A stretch of DNA of 64,000 nucleotides, from assembly GCA_000181795.3 (NCBI GenBank), contig CM012953.1, positions 10,190,312 through 10,254,311 of the forward strand. The letters run 5' to 3'. The notes under the pieces were generated by a model that searched no databases, was not told where the DNA came from, and saw nothing but the letters and a program-made list of their open reading frames with translations. Every line of letters starts with the position of its first letter. Position 1 is the first letter of the stretch. The position numbers were made by a program, and so were the translations under genes. Positions 16,501-28,486 of this stretch are shown piece by piece. This DNA comes from Trichinella spiralis (Eukaryota > Nematoda > Enoplea > Trichinellida > Trichinellidae).

Positions 16501-18110
16501 GATGGTAATACTGTTTGGTCAACTTGCTTAGGGTGTTTTTGCCACACCAGTAAAGGAGCAGGATAATCGTCTTTCTCTTTGGCTGTCGGTGATGAGTGTA
16601 TGCTGTTAATACGCATTTTGGACCACATAATTTGTAATAGATGAGTTCATACTTCTTTCTCTAGAATACTGTAACCGATTGATGAATTTAATCATCATGA
16701 CTTTGACTATACACAAGAAGATTCAGCTCGACTTTTATGATGAATGGATGATATTGAGATGTAACGCAATCTATAACATAATGTGAGAAGAATGGTCGAA
16801 TGAAGAGAAGGAATTCTTTGTACAGCTTGATGTTATGAGTGAAATATCTAGTTGCTTGGAACTGTCACAGTGAGCTAGAGCTAGTGTCGTCCTTGTCACT
16901 ACTGGCGAAGAAGAGCACGATAACGCGAGCAAGCATGTATATGAATATTTGACTCAATTACTTCGATATAGTCAGTTTGTGATCTGGCGCATCTTATTAT
17001 GCAGGATGCATACATACAAACTGATGCATGCATTGAGTGTTTCAAAACAGCTTCGACATTTGGATGCCTTGTCCGCACAGACGAGTATAATACACTTCAA
17101 CTATTGCAGAGCCTTTAAATCGAAATGACTGCAGTTCGATATCGCCTCAGCCTTTAACGGAGATTTATGGACACATTTATCGATTGGGTAATAGCATATA
17201 TTTGACCCTGCCAAACAAGATGTGAAGAAATACAAGAGGTCATGTGTGTGGCATCCACACAGATGTACAAAATAGATATTAAAGATCGTCGATGGGGAAA
17301 AGCAACACCAAGTGTACCAATGAGCGTGGCGCGTTACGCCTTAAATGCACAACATCCAGTTTGGATCCTCCGCTAAATGAACTTTGTTATCGTCGCATGA
17401 CCTTATCTAGGGAAGAACTGCATGGCCAGGTCATGTGTCACCACTGACATTGTTAATTTTCTTTGTACATCAATTTACCAAGTACTGTATGTATATTATA
17501 TTATTAGTTTTCACTAATTTCATCGTGTGTATTGTTGTCTGTCAAATAAATCTACCGTTACAATATTTTTTTTTCTTTTGATTACATTTTCAGCTGCAGA
17601 CGAGTATAAATACATCAGTGAGTGCGCAAAAATGCAGCAGTGATAAAGTAAATACAAAGAATTATACAATGATAGCTTATATATATAACAATACGTAAAA
17701 AGAACAACGTGACAAATTTTCGACTTATTTCTCTTGTCTTTTATTCTTTGACATTTCTTTTATTCTTTTATTCTTTGACATTTGTTCGATATAAAGTTAT
17801 TAAGGAAATCTGTCATCGTGTTTTGGTATTTGAGAAATTACGTTTTGCATTGACTGCTGAAGTATGTTTTATTGTTTTTATCAACTTAAGCGTAGATTGC
17901 AATTGAAATAACTTGAAAATCTTTAGCAACAGTATGAAAGTAAAGTTAGAATAAAATTTTTTGAGGTTATAATTAAATTTTACGTTTTCATTCACCGCGG
18001 TTTATCTTGCATTTATTCAATTTTTATTTAATGGACAACTTATGGTTCAATGATACGATGTATCACATTTCTATTTGCTTTCAGGTGGTTTTTTTATATT
18101 AGCATTTTAA
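16501..18110. other. Intergenic region, possible further transposon debris
   Basis: 16500-17460 is less AT-rich than its surroundings and has short open stretches on both strands with many stops, as in decayed transposon sequence, but I recognise no family. 17460-18110 is AT-rich and precedes TBCK. Confidence 0.35.
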
Positions 18111-21100
18111 ATGGGCGCTCTTGAGGATGGTTACTTTGGCGTTTGCTCCTTCATGAGCCGCACGAACTGCTGCTCAGGAGAATGCGGACCAAATGGCTTG
18201 CCTCTTACACCACCATCAATAGCAATTATTGGTCGATTCCAGTTTTTGACATCTTTACGGCATCCAAATCTTTGTCAATATTTGGACATTCAGCGTGGAA
18301 AATTTGGTAATAATAAAATATGTTATTTTTTGATTATTCGATAAAGCAACTACAATTTAACATATATTTTGATAAATTTTTTATTTCTGTTTCAAAGTGT
18401 TACAGAGTGAGGAAGCTGTTGAACAATTTGACATTTTTTGTATAGAAAGTTGATATGATTTTGAAATGACTGATATGCATTTTTTTATCTAGATCGTATT
18501 TTTGTCATCTCTGAACATTACTGCAAATGTGTACATGATGTCGTGAATGAGAATAAACGCAAAAGGTTAGCTTTGAAGTGAACGTATGAAATGTAAAGTA
18601 TGTTTTGTTTCAGATTTGAATTACTTCCAAAAATTGCTTATGAAACTCTATCTGCTTTGCAATATTTGCACAACTGTCAGATTTGTCATCGCTATTTGTC
18701 CGGTGAAAACGTTCTCATCAATGAAAAAGTAAGCGAATTTTCATTGCTATTTTTGGCAATTGAAGTTCTGTATTTTGATTTGAAATATTTTGCACTATTT
18801 TGTATAAAGTAAAAATTATTTTAAACCGTTTCATTGCTCGTTAACAGGGAACAGTTCGCTTGTCAAATTATGGTCTTTATTACATGACAGACAGTGGCAG
18901 AAATGTGCCTTTTGATATTCAGTATGTTTAAAATGAGATGTTTTTTTTCTGAAAATATTTAGGCTTTTTGTAGGCATGCAGTGTACTCAGCACCTGAAGT
19001 TTATGTATCGGATATGAATTGTCAGCCTACAGGTCCAAAAGGTGACATATGGTCAGTTGGTTTGATGCTTTTAGAATTAGTATTGGTATGGATAATAAAT
19101 GCATTTTCTTTTGGTTAAATTCCAGATAATTTTCAATTTCAGGGATTTGTTTTGTTTCACACGAAACTATCAAAACCTCAGTCTCTTCTCCGATTTTGGC
19201 TTAATCTTATCAGTAAATTATTGCTTTGGTGATTCAGTTTCCATATTTACAGTTATACTTTAGGGAAGGAGCCTGTGCTTGATTCTTTATTATTACATTT
19301 TCAAGAATCAACAAAATGGATATCTGAGAATGAGGTGTGTGCATTTTTATTATTAAAAAATTGGAATTTTATTATTTTTGTAATTACTCTATTTAAGTAA
19401 ACTGCTTTAGATAAGAAAAAAATACACTTGCTTTAAATGTACTTGCTTTAATTGCTAGTTATGCCATGTAAATATTATTCTTTCGATTTTGACTAAAATT
19501 TGTGACCTTTAATGAATTTTAGGATCCAAATTTAGCTGATATCCTACAATTGATTTCGAATTCCTTGACTTTGAAGCCTTCAGCTCGGTATGTGATTGTT
19601 GTATTTTTTGTTTTACAATATACAAATTTTGTTCACTGATATATTTATTGCAGTATGGAAAAGTCATATTTTCTTTCTAAATAGAAAACGTTTAATTGCG
19701 AAACTAATATTGTTACTTTTTCCTTACAGACCTTCGGCTGAAGAACTTCTAGAATTTTCAATATTTAACAAATTTTCTATAGTATGTTATTATTTATGGC
19801 GTCATGATTAATATTTAATTAATGGAGCTGTGATCTTATTGTTGCTAGAACGAAACTCCGCCTTGCTTGGGAAACGTTTTTTTCGCCGGTCATTTTTCAA
19901 AAACTGAAAAATTGAATAGCATGGTCGACTTAAGTAATCAAGAAAAAAATATTTATATATTTCTTATGTGAAATTTTCTTTGCTTAAGATTACATGCGAT
20001 TTTCACAAGAACCATTCCGATTGAGGCCAGTTGAAGAAATATATTTTTTATGGAAATTATCCGGCAGTACAGCAGAAGCCACATTGTCCAAGAAGAAAAT
20101 TATCCAACATCTGCCACCTCTGCTTTGTCTTCCTGAGTAATTTTGTTTTTCAAAATTATTAAATAATAATAATAATAATAAATTGTTGGTTAGTGTGATA
20201 TTTTATGATTTTCAAATGGTTGGCCATGAAAAAGAGCGTGTTCAAATTGTCGATTTGAAAATATATCCGCTGACAATGAACAATTTAATTAACGTAAGTG
20301 TAAAGGAAAGAAAATGGCAAAAGTGATTTTTATCTTTTTGCAGAAATTGTCATCATTGAATTGCTTCTTCTATTGGCCTCTTTTTGAAACTGAGTTAATT
20401 TTTCCATTTTTACAGTAATTAAATTTGTATTCATTTTTGAAAATTGTATTCTATTATCTGCAGATTGCCGGGGTTGGATGAAAGTTTCCAATTTGCTAAT
20501 CCAGGAATTGAACACTTGGCTGTCGTTGTCAAAGAAAAAGATGTCATTTATCAGGTCGAATATACACAAATTTCCATTTATTCAGTTTCTGTATTATGTA
20601 AAATTTTTTTATTATTGAAATTGTTTTAATGAATAAAGTTTAGTTGCGTCGGATGGCAGTACTGCACCGTTGTTTAGAAGCATTTCCATACACGAAAGAC
20701 AAGCTTGTTGTTGAAGCCAGATCAGATGTACCTCCTCTGTATCGTGGATACATTTGGACTGCGTTGCTCGATGTGCCCTGCACTATTGATTACAAGTATG
20801 CAAGTATTGATAAAGAAAGTCCAACGGCTGCAGATCGTCAGGTTTTGCTGATTGTTGATTAATTAATCTAGTGTCATGTTAATTTGTTTAACTGTAAATT
20901 GCATTCCACATTTGATGCTTTGATTTGCAGATTGAGGTGGATATACCTCGATGTCACCAGTACGATGAATTACTCTCATCCCCTACAGCTCATGAGAAAT
21001 TTAAAAGAATAATCAAAGCATGGATTGTTTCTCACCCCCATTACGTCTATTGGCAAGGATTGGACTCCTTGTGTGCACCATTTTTGCATCTCAATTTTTC

Positions 21101-22661
21101 CAACGAATGTTTGTTTTTATTTTTTTCTTTGTTACATTAAAAGAAAAAGAAATAATAATGCCATTAAAATTGTTTTTTAGCATTAGCTTATGGATGCTTA
21201 AGTTCTTTCATTGATAATTTTCTCAAAGACTTTTTTCTCAAAGACAATTCAGAAGTGATGCAAGGTTAATGATGAGAATTGTTTTATTTTTTGCAATTGT
21301 TTGACGTTTTCATTTCAGAATATCTTGGAGTTTTCAAAATGCTAATTGCCTTTTACAACGCTAAACTGTACAATCACTTGTCGAAGGTAAATTTCCAACC
21401 AGAGGTATGTTGCAATTGAGCTTTGGATTTCCAAATTCAACAAAAAAAATACTTTCATTTGATTTAGCTTTATGCCATACCATGGTTTTTGACAATGTTC
21501 GCACGTGAGTGAAATTTTCTTTCAGTTTACTATTGGAAAATTAAATCGGTTGCATTTAGATGTATTGCCATTGCATAAATTGTTTCACGTTTGGGATGTG
21601 CTTTTGCTTGGTGGCAACGCTTTTCCACTCTGCATTGGAGCTGCTGTGCTGTGCGATATGGAAGATCGTCTTTTGCACTGTGAATTCAACGAATGCATTA
21701 TTTTATTTTCAGATGTTCCAGGTAGTTAATTTGAATTGTTGTTGTCGTGTTTATTATAATTTTTTAAAATAAATATCCAAATGAATAATTTAAGAGTATA
21801 ATATAAAACGCTATTCTAAATAAAAAAATTGTGCATTGATATCATATTTTGTGTATTTCTTATATAGATGTCAATCATTCTATTGTTAATTGGGAATAGA
21901 TTATTTGTTAATTTGTTTTAGAAATTAATGTGGAAAATTGCCTGAAGAAAGCACTAGAAATTTACCAATTAGCACCGAAGACGTTGCTTTATCAGCGTCG
22001 ATTATCCGCTGTTTTTGTTAATGGAAAATCGAATTGCAGATTGGATCCGTTTAGTTTCACTCTTCAAGTGGGCACTCAGTTGGTATGGTGGTTGAGCAGA
22101 AAAACATTATCATCAGTGATTCAGTCGATTGTTGATTTTAGGGTTTGCATTTAGAGGAAGTGGACAGTGACAGCGTTGCACCGTGTCCAGAAATTTGTGC
22201 CGAAGAGATGCTTTTTCTGTCTGAAAGAAAAAAAAATGACGTTAACAATTCATTGATCATTGTTGATATCCGTGATAAAGAAGAGTATGCAGATGAATAG
22301 TTTTTTCGTTTATATTTTAAAACTTTTACAATTACTTTTTTTTCAGTTTTGACCATTATTCTATTCCTGGGAGTATTAATATTCCTTACAATTCCGCTTT
22401 CGAAGATGGCAATTTTCTTTTGCCATCAATGTTGAAAAATCTACTAAACAAGCATTATTACATGACAGTGATTGTTGGAAGTGGGTATGATTTGAAAGCA
22501 AGACAGGTGCAATTGAAAAGATAGTTTGTTTAAAGTTGAAACTTTTACAATTTTGCTAATTTTAATTTCAGTTCACATTGTTGCTCGTTGGTCTGAACTA
22601 TTCGAGAATTTGCTTGTTGCACAGAGGCATTGAAGTGCTGTGGGAGAGAAAGAATTCGTAA
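18111..22661 (+). CDS. TBCK: TBCK: pseudokinase, TBC and rhodanese domain protein
   Basis: TBCK combines a protein-kinase-like domain, a Rab-GAP TBC domain and a rhodanese domain, and is linked to mTOR signalling and the FERRY mRNA-transport complex. Starts [10 protein letters not shown] at 18111. Main exons: 18111-18306, 18493-18565, 18614-18728, 18848-18921, 18974-19085, 19143-19212, 19264-19334, 19523-19587, 19730-19781, 19849-19933, 19989-20136, 20194-20293, 20344-20414, 20464-20554, 20644-20841, 20931-21108, 21181-21264, 21319-21404, 21468-21504, 21560-21721, 21922-22067, 22142-22284, 22347-22506, 22572-22661. The kinase region is inactive by sequence: the HRD position reads [10 protein letters not shown] and the DFG position reads NYG. 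The TBC domain keeps both fingers ([16 protein letters not shown] and [13 protein letters not shown]). The rhodanese segment starts IIVDIRD. The N-terminal [10 protein letters not shown] and the TBC blocks are near-identical to vertebrate TBCK. Confidence 0.95.
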
Positions 22662-22869
22662 TATTTCAAAATCCTTTTCAAATCAGCCAGTATTTTAATA
22701 GTGGTTCAGATTATTATTGAAATTGTTGAGCTGTGAATTTCGCTATATTACTCATGTCTTCTGTGAATATGTTAATTTGTTCAGTATTATTTTTGTTTTC
22801 AATTTGAATGATTTGAAATTAAAAGTTTGAATTGTTTGTTGTGCATCTTGTGTTTCGCTGAATTTCATA

Positions 22870-23400
22870 AATTATTCAAAGATCAACTGTATTTTTGTCC
22901 CAGTCATGTATTTTTTGATATTTTTGGCTTTGTTTTCTGTGGTATCTGTGGTGGCTGTTTGTTGATCAAAGCAAAACACTGATGCTCCAACTTCGTGACC
23001 CCTGGATATTGCCATTCTTGATAGCAGATCTTTTCGAGTTTTACGTAACGTTCCCACAACACTTGTTCTGTTGGCCAACAGATCTTCAACTAATTATACG
23101 TTGGTGAAAAAGTTGTTCATTATGATGTCTCTTCTTTTTCCACACCAGGGTAGAAGAACTAAGCGCTTCACAAGAGCGGCCGTATTCACTGGTGCTCTCT
23201 GGCCTGGTTGTTTACCTACGTTAAATTCACTCGCCGGGGAGTATGGGATTTTCGTATCACAGTACCAAAATATCTTTATGCTGCACTGTCCAGGCTTTAA
23301 TGGGAAGTGTTGACGAAATGGTGCTTCGTCCAAATGTTGGCACCAGCTGCTCATCAGCGATTAAAGAAACGGAAGGCTTGTGCTGCTATTTCAAATTTGT
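22870..23400 (-). pseudogene. piggyBac transposase relic (catalytic-core part)
   Basis: The minus strand reads a DDE_Tnp_1_7-like segment: PLKPGQCSIKIFWYCDTK, GKQPGQR, then MNNFFTNV, followed after an in-frame TAA near 23094 by LANRTSVVGTLRKTRKDLL and SRGHEVGASVFCF in the same frame. These match the piggyBac order (KPxKxGIK..., MDNFFTS, TVVGTxRKNK, RG.EVGSS). The catalytic Asp of MDNFF is Asn here. The N-terminus, the C-terminus and terminal repeats are missing. It begins about 210 bp after the TBCK stop on the opposite strand. Dead relic. Confidence 0.85.
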
Positions 23401-23621
23401 CTAGAAGCATAACGTATAAAAAAACGTGAATCAACATAAGAGTTGTTTTTTTCACATTTTTTGCTACGTAAAGACTTAACAATTATTTTAATTAATTGAT
23501 TTTTGATTAAAAAGATATAAACTAGCTTAATACAATGTGTTTAGAAAAATTTACAAAGAATTGAGATTATTCAACTGCTTTGCACGTGGAGAGTCATCTC
23601 AGGAAAAAGCTATTGTACAGT

Positions 23622-23682
<61 letters not shown>

Positions 23683-24558
23683 GTTGAAGTGAAAAATAAT
23701 AGTGCCTTATGTAAATATAAATAAATATATATATGTTGCTAAAAGGTTAATGTTGCTTAAATTAGATTTCATGGGAACTTTGAAAAGCCAGAGTGACAGT
23801 AATGTCACTTTTAACTGGCTTAAGTCCTTTACTGAACAGAATTCAACAGATTGAAGGGATCTTTCCTGCAGCTAGAGAAGTATTAAACAGCTAATAACAA
23901 TGCAGCTGATGCTGTCACTTTTTGAAGCAAACTAGAGAATGCGAATTATGGTGGAATGGACCAAAAGAAGGTTTGAAAGTAATTCAAAAAAATCAGAATT
24001 ACCTTCAAAAAATGATTACGGTGTTTTTTTATAATGGGAAAAGAAAAATAAAAGAAAGAGGCACGAAATGATTGACAGTAGGATAAAGATTTTAAAACAA
24101 TTTGAATCAATAATTTATAAAAATTTGAATGTTGAAACATTCTATCACATTGTACTGTAATGCGGTTTACGTTTAGAGCAAAGGAGAATTGCAAAAAATG
24201 GATGCCATTTCACTGACTGACGAAGTAATTATAGCAAACAACTTTTGGTTTCGATCAGGGCAGTAATTGATGCTTGAGAAAGGGGTGCTGAGAAAAAAGA
24301 AATCTTTGTCGTATTGGTTTTCCTTGTCTAATTGCTCATTGATTCAAACTCTTCAGTTGTGATTAAGATTTGACGGTCCAATAAAATAGCGTGGGTAAAG
24401 ACCAATGAGAGAAAAGCGGGACCGAGTAGTACCAAACCCTTGAGAAATATTCATGCAATTAATATTTTTCATAGTCGTTTAAATACAATCCTGCAAAGTC
24501 CTTTGTCATAATAAGGAAGCTCAACGGCTTGGTCACATCAGCAGAACACTGAGTAGTG
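23401..24558. other. AT-rich spacer with a (TA)n tract and a hairpin
   Basis: Contains the microsatellite 23624-23679 (listed separately) and an imperfect hairpin near 23785-23825 (GTGACA/TGTCAC nested in GCCA/TGGC). The rest shows no gene. Confidence 0.4.
23624..23679. repeat. (TA)n microsatellite
   Basis: About 28 uninterrupted TA units. Confidence 0.95.
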
Positions 24559-25842
24559 CAGTGTTTCTCAACCAGGAGGGCGTAGGAAAGTTCCAAAGAG
24601 AGATTGTGGGAAGTAAGAAATTTTGGTCCTGCAGAGGTGCTCGAAATTCAATTTGGTCTACTTCCGGCTAAATGTTTGCCCCCTTTTCTTTCTGGTCATC
24701 TTAGTTTTAGCTTAACAGCTTCTGTTGTGCACAATTTATCATTTCCTATTATAAAATCGCTTATCAGAATTCAACCTTTTTAATGAGACGTGAATAATTT
24801 CTGACAGAGGCCTATGCATCATATTCATCAAACTCATAGAACAAGACCGTGCTTTGTCTAAATGACTTAAACAAGTAAGGCGGTGAAAAATTCACCTGAA
24901 GTTGATCATCACATTTTTTTATTCTTTCCTTCATTCACCATCGCGGCAACACTAATTTTTGCTGTCATATGTAGGCATATTTTCTGTTTATTTATTTCAG
25001 TTAACCTGACATATCTTGCAGATATTTTTGGAGCACTGAATTCACTGAATTTGAAACTTTAAGGGGCAAACGCAAATGGGATAGTTCACAACGATATTGT
25101 TCAAAGCTTTATTGCCAAAATTTCTTCATGGTTAAAATAAGTTCAATTAAAAAATTTTACACGGCTCTCAAGACTCAACGAGCGTTTCAATGATAAATGT
25201 CTTAGCAAATATTTAAAAAGAAAAATGAAAGCGCACCTTACAAGACTACAATATGAATTTTTCACTATTTTCCTGACGTAGAACCTGAAAACCTGATCTA
25301 TATACTTGTGAGAAATTCATCATTAGTTAATGTCGAACAACTTCCACACGATCTTCAAGAAGTAGCCATTGAATCACAATTCAACGTCCTAGCTAAAGAT
25401 AGCTTTGAAGGTATGCCTTAGAAAGCATTTTGGTAAAATTGCAAGTTGAATATTCTAAAATAATTTCACAAATCTTACGTATATTGGTTCCCTTCTCCAC
25501 AGCGCACTTTTGTGAAACGGGATTCATAGGGCTCATGACACTTAATATGCAGCATCGCAACAGGCTAAACGTTGAATGCGACTTCCGTCGTACCTTATTG
25601 CCCACTTCTCGAAGAATACACAACATCGTCACAAATAAGTATTGTCAATACTCTCATTAATTTTTATTTTGAATCATTCAGGAATGGTTCACTGTAAAAA
25701 CTAGTTAGCTTGATGCAGCCATGAAGCAAAGATTTGCACTGCGTACACAGAACACATACACCACTACTTTTCTTATAGGGGGGCATTAACTGTACAACTT
25801 TTATTAAGGGGGGGGGGAGCAGACACGGGCTGAGAACCACTG
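24559..25842 (+). mobile_element. hAT transposon relic (ZBED5-like), bounded by short inverted termini
   Basis: Left end CAGTGTTTCTCAACCAGGAGG at 24559 and the right end, reverse complement CAGTGGTTCTCAGCCCG, at 25842 match the terminal sequence of hAT elements of the ZBED/Charlie kind. The flanking octamers GAGTAGTG and GACTACTG agree at 6 of 8 bases, consistent with a decayed 8-bp target duplication. Inside, 25430-25660 encodes a segment resembling the C-terminal hAT dimerisation block (CETGFIGLMTL, QHRNRLNVE), and 25040-25200 resembles the preceding linker region. Many stop codons interrupt it. Dead copy. Confidence 0.82.
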
Positions 25843-27410
25843 GACTACTGTCACCACTACATCAAATTAAAAAGCTAAGTATGCCAAAAATAAGCACGTC
25901 TTTATTTACAATTTACAATAAAAATAAGAGCTGTTTAAAAAATAAGGAAGCGCATTGCACCATGAGCTTCTGTTTTGCTTTCATCGATTCAGAAAGTCAA
26001 TAAAGCACACCACCTTCATCAAGGCAAGCTCTAACCACCTCTCAGGGATTCAATTATTTTCATTTTCATACGTGAAACAAGCCGTTCAATGCATTGTGTT
26101 TCCGATTTTAGTAAAATTATTGACATGCAACGTAGATTTTTTCTTATAACATATCCAAACTCATTTAAAAATATAGGAAAATTTTCTGTAATAATTACAA
26201 TTTTATTTATCATAAATGAATTCACGTTATACACAGCATGCTGCAAGATTAATATTTGCTTCATATGCTAAAACAGTTCTTGTTTGTTTTAACCTTCAAA
26301 GATGTTTGTGATTTGGAAAGGAAAATATGCAACATTTCCTATTTGAATTTTGCAGCCGTCAGTGTTTATGCATATGCATGAGTAACTGCAGAAACTGCAG
26401 TTACGGAAGATAATAAAGTTTTCAAAAATTACAAATTGTATTTTCTTTACATTTGTTATTCGAATTTTCCAGAATTTTTAATTTTCATGAAATGTTTTTC
26501 CAGTATGTGAAATGTGGTTTTTGCGGATGGCACAAGAGCCAAATAAAATTCATTTATACCATATCTTTTACATCAGAACTTTTGTTTGAAAAAAATACAT
26601 GCAATTATTTAAATAAATGATTAATAATATTTACTAAATTATCATAAATAGCTTTGAAAGTGAATAAATCACATTCTCTAAAATAGGGAAATGCAGTGTA
26701 CAATGAAGATTCGTCATCGTTTCATCGAATCATAAAAAAATAATAATAATAGTAATAACAATAATAATGAACACGATACTCCCATGAAGCCCAACTTTCA
26801 TGCTGGCTGATGAAAAAATTTGAAATAATTTTGAATGAAAAAGTTATTAAAATAAATTGCTCATAATGCATTTATTTGCACTGAAAAAGCAGCACTGCCA
26901 TGGTCAGTCGAGCATGCAGAAATAGTCAAAAAATATTTTCCAAGACCACATTGTTGTGTAATACAAAAATTTAATTTGTTCAAATTTAAAAAATATTTTC
27001 AACAATTTTGTTTAACAAAATATATTTTTCATTGCATTTTACAAAGCTTTTTATGAAATAATAGAGTTGTTCATGTATTAAGATGTTTGTTATTTTGATT
27101 ATGACGTCAAGAGATCTAGATTTTTTAGTTCTTCTAACTTTAAATATTGAGCTAATTACGTTTTCAAAGTAGGATTTTTACTGTTCAATCTTAAACATAC
27201 TAAATGCAGCATATGACTTCATTTTGATTAAGCAATTGTTTATTAAGTAAATGTGAAATGCAGATGATGCCACAATTTAAAATTAAACAAAAATGCGACA
27301 ATTGTTTGAACATATTTTATCAATGCAAATAAATGAAAATGACTTTGAATGAATTTCCACATATATATATTCCACTTGTGAAATGAATTATCAAAATTGA
27401 ACAGAGAAAA

Positions 27411-28183
27411 ATGTATTATTTCTTGCTGCTTCTTTTAATCACAGGCGTGAGTACTTTTTTCATAAGCTTTATTTTGCTCATTTTTATTCAATAGTGAGTG
27501 AACAGAAATAATGAACCACTCTTGCTAAATAAAAAATTTATAAATATTCAAAAATGAGCAACTGTTACAGTAATAGCAATTTTTGTTTTTTCAGGTAAAT
27601 GCCAGTGGGAGTCACAGAAGCTTTTTAGATGCAGAATATGCTTGGCTTCTTCAAAATAATCAAGCAATGATAGAACCAAACGCAAGAAGTGGAGATATTC
27701 CGGAAAGTGTAATAGTTCTGGAACCGCGAGTGGTTCCTTCAAATGTTGTCCCAGCACCACCAAGGGAATTTCAAAACAGAGCTGAAAAGGTAAAGGCATA
27801 AATTAACATTATTACGTCGTTTCATTATATATCATTATATATTATTATATTTTTGAAAAAATGCATATCATTTATAATACCATTTTCATCTTCCTTCTGC
27901 AGATAGAGTTATTGGTTATCTGAATTTGTAATGATATAAAAACACCAACTACGCATGTTTCATATGGTAAATCATATTATAGGAGACTGTGACACATAGT
28001 CCTGATGGTGACTTCACTGACGCAGAATACAAATGGCTCCTTGAAAATGGGAAATTGATAACAGAAGACCAAGTGCGTGATCATATGGACATTCCGGATT
28101 CCATACTTATCCGTCCAAGGAGAAACATTACCGAAGATGTGATACCTGTACCACCTGCAAGATATCAGCAACGTGAAAAGTGA
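27411..28183 (+). CDS. Small secreted two-repeat protein, copy A
   Basis: Three exons: 27411-27446, 27595-27789, 27983-28183, all phase 0, coding for 143 residues. Exon 1 alone encodes a hydrophobic signal-peptide core (MYYFLLLLLITG). Exons 2 and 3 each encode one copy of a roughly 60-residue module: DAEYAWLLQN, DIPESVIVLEPR, VVPAPPREFQ in exon 2 and DAEYKWLLEN, DIPDSILIRPR, VIPVPPARYQQ in exon 3. There are no cysteines after the signal and no membrane segment. I do not recognise the family and claim no function. A paralogue with identical exon sizes lies 6.15 kb downstream at 33559. A secreted, extracellular role is the only inference. Confidence 0.8.
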
Positions 28184-28486
28184 TAATGCCTTTTGATGAT
28201 AATTCGCCCTCAATTAAACAAGACGACACGGAACGGTGACGTAATAATCCTATATTGAAAATGTTTTGAAATTGTGCAACATTGAATGTGAAAATTTTTT
28301 TTCCTTACAGTAAATCTTTTTCCCACCAGAAAACTTGCAAAAAAATTGAAATTCGAAAAAATACAGAATAATTTCCTTAAAGAGATTAAAAAGTGATTCA
28401 AACAAATGTAAAATATGATAATAACAATATTCACACAATTGAGTTTCAAAAAATAAAATGATAATAATAATAATAACCCTCCGCAG

